This document shows positions 49,491 through 52,400 of a DNA stretch of 64,000 nt, piece by piece; position 1 is the stretch's first letter; each line of letters begins with the position of its first letter. A program made the translations under genes and the position numbers. Source of the stretch: Sorex araneus (Eukaryota; Chordata; Mammalia; Eulipotyphla; Soricidae); contig NC_073312.1 of the NCBI RefSeq assembly GCF_027595985.1, forward strand, positions 8,167,983 to 8,231,982, given 5' to 3'. The notes beneath the pieces were generated by a model. It was not told the DNA's origin, did not search any database, and was given only the letters and a program-made list of their open reading frames with translations.

Positions 49491-52400
49491 GAGAGAGACA
49501 GACAGACAGACAAAGACAGAGAGAGAGAGAGACACAGACAGACAGACAAAGACAGAGAGAGACAGACAGACAGACAGACAGAGCCAGACACAGAGAGAGA
49601 GAGAGAGAGAGATTTGACTCTGCTACACTGACCTCTGGGGATGTTTATTTCCCATGAATAGACACAAACACACATTTCCGGACCATATTTGGTTGCATAG
49701 AGGATGCTCTAGGATTCCTAAGACACACACACACATACACATACGCGCACACACACACACACGCGCACACACACGCACACACACGCGTGCACACACATGC
49801 GCACACACACACACACACATGCACGCACCTGTTTTTAGTTCTGTCTGCACTGAAAGGTTGAGTCTCCCAGGGCCCAGGGAGACAGGACGGGGACGTGCAA
49901 GGCCTTCCGCCGAGCCCGCTTTGAAAACCAGGACCACGTGGGCCCCCGGGCATCTGTCACCCCAACACCCGAGCACATTCTTGTCAATTGAACCCCGACC
50001 TGGATGGCCGAGAGCGGCTGGGACGGGCCCCTGGACTCGCACTCAGATACCACTTGACCGACCCCCCACCAAACTTATATTCCCGCGTTCCGAGGCTGGA
50101 ACTGTGTCTCGGATGTGGCTCCCGTTGGCGCCCCCACTGCCCCCAGCTGAGTCTGGCGGCCCCGCGTCAGAGACCCCTCCTCGCACCTTTGAGGTGTTTC
50201 AGGGGGCAACCAAGTGTGCCCCCAGCCCCCTCCCGGCACTCAACACCGACAGTAACAGAGAAGAGAAAAATGCCAGAATTCACGCGCGTTGGACCTGGTG
50301 TGCCGACTTCCGGCTCCTGTGACGTTGGGCTCGGGCACTGCAGACCCCACCCCTCTTCCTGTGGGCAGGCGGGAGCCCCGCGCCTCAGAGGGGCGCTGCT
50401 GGGAGCTGGGGTCTCCACGGGGGTGATTTGTGTGCAGGGCGGCCATGGGACCCCACAGCACAGAAGTGAGGGCATGTGATGTTGGGGTCCTACAGGAGAG
50501 ATGGGTCGAGAGACCTGCTGCCCCCCTCCTCGGCCCCCCGGTCTCGGGTGCCTGGTCCCCAGAGTCATGCCGAGAGAGGTTTGTGGGGGCAGCCAAAGGG
50601 GGTCGTAGCTCTCGCCTGTAGACTCGGGCTTGGAGTTGGTTTCTGCATCCTCCGTGCTGTGTCTCCCCCCGGCATCATCGGTGTGGCCCTGGGGGCACCC
50701 AGCGTCACTGGGCCCAAGCACTGCTGTCCACCCCCAGACAGAAGCAGGTCCCAGGCTGTGGCCCTCACTGCAAGGACAGGCGAGCAATGCTGGGATTTGA
50801 ACCCGGGTCGGCCGCGTGCAAGGCAAACGCCCTACCCGCTGTGCTATTGCTCCAGTCCCCATTGGGATTCAACCAAAAAAAGTATTTTAAAAAAAGGCAT
50901 GTGTGTGCGTGTGAGTACATGTATATTTGTGCATGTGCATGGTTGGGTGTGTCTCTGTGCAACTGTGTGCATGTGTGTTTGTGTGTGCAAGGGGGGGTGT
51001 GTGCTTCTGTGGATGTACACATCTGTGCTTATGTGTGTGCATATGTGTGCGTGGAGTGTACACGTGCCTGTGAGGGTGATCTGTGTAGGCATCACTGTAG
51101 GTATATATGTGGGTGTGTGCATTATGTGTCTGCACACGTGTGTGTGTGTGTGTGTGTGTGTGCACGTGTGCTGAGTGTGTGTCCAGGTGAGGGTGCCTCC
51201 CTGCTCTTTCACTGGCCCCTGCGCTGCTTGGTGGGACCTTCTGGTGACCCACAGGAAGTTGGGGACTGAGCCGCGGTGGCCGGGCGGGCTGTGATCAGCA
51301 GCACCCACTGTCCCGGCCCGCTGTCCTGGCAGGGGGTCGGGCCTGCGGGAGGTGGGTGCTGGCTTTCCCTCTGCCCTGTGAGAGGTGCCGGCTCCTGGAG
51401 CATTTCACACCGTCTGCAGGGAGCCGCCGCCCTCTGCCCGCGTCTGTGAAATAGTTTGGTCGTGGTGGGGGCAGCCTACACCAAGGTCTCCCCCCGCCCC
51501 CCCCCCCCCGCACCCTCTCGCCGCCTTTGAAGGGTGACAGGCAAACAGGATGTCCCAGTAGACACTGGGGAACCGCATCCTGGCAGCGGGGGGTCCCCCT
51601 GTGGCCGCGGGCGGGCCGAGAGGGGAGGTGCAGGTCTGGGCTGGGTGCGGCACCCCTGAGGCTGGGGGCCCGAGCTGCTCTGGGGCATCCACTGCAGCCG
51701 GGAACTCGCCCCCCACCCGCTGTCCCCGTCCTGCAGGGACGGCCGCCCACGCGTCTGCCCTGGGGCTGGGACTCCGCCTCCCGGGATGAGCTTCAGATTT
51801 CCTGGGAGGTTTGCTTGCTTGCTTCATTATTTTCATTTTCTCTGGGCTGCTGGGGGCTCTTCCCAGCTCAGTGCTCAGGGTTCTCTCCCAGAACTGGTCA
51901 GGGCAGCTGGAACACCCTGCAAGAGAGGGCGGTGGCCCACAGCCTAGAGAACCCCCCCCCCCACCACCTGCCTCTGCCTTAGCACAGGCTTAGGCCGCAA
52001 GGGCGTCCGGGTTTTCCCACCCGCTTGAGAACCCCGCCTGGCCGGGAGTGACATTCTCAGCACGGCTGGAACTTTCCACTGGTGGGCCCGTGTTCGCACG
52101 GTGAGTGCGCGCAGCGGGGGGCTGGTGGGTGTTCAGCGCAGAGTCCCGAGAGTCCGGGGAGCAGGTCTCTCGGGGGAGACTTCGCTGAACCCCACCTGCG
52201 GTAGGAAAGCACCTTCCTCTTCCCTCTTCCTTCTCCGTCCTGCAGCGGCGCCCGGCTGGGGGCTGGGCTCCCGGGGGCTGCTCTGTGGGAGGCGGGCGCC
52301 CTCCGGGGTGCTCTCCTGCGGCCTCCCCCTCCCGCCAGGCTTGCCTTGGCCTCGCCCCCCGGGGTCTGCCCACATGGCCACGGGCTGCAGGTGCGGGAAC

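Noticed and set aside
7514..50862. Many frames sharing a [20 protein letters not shown] peptide
   Set aside because: All are translations of antisense SINE copies, not a protein family.
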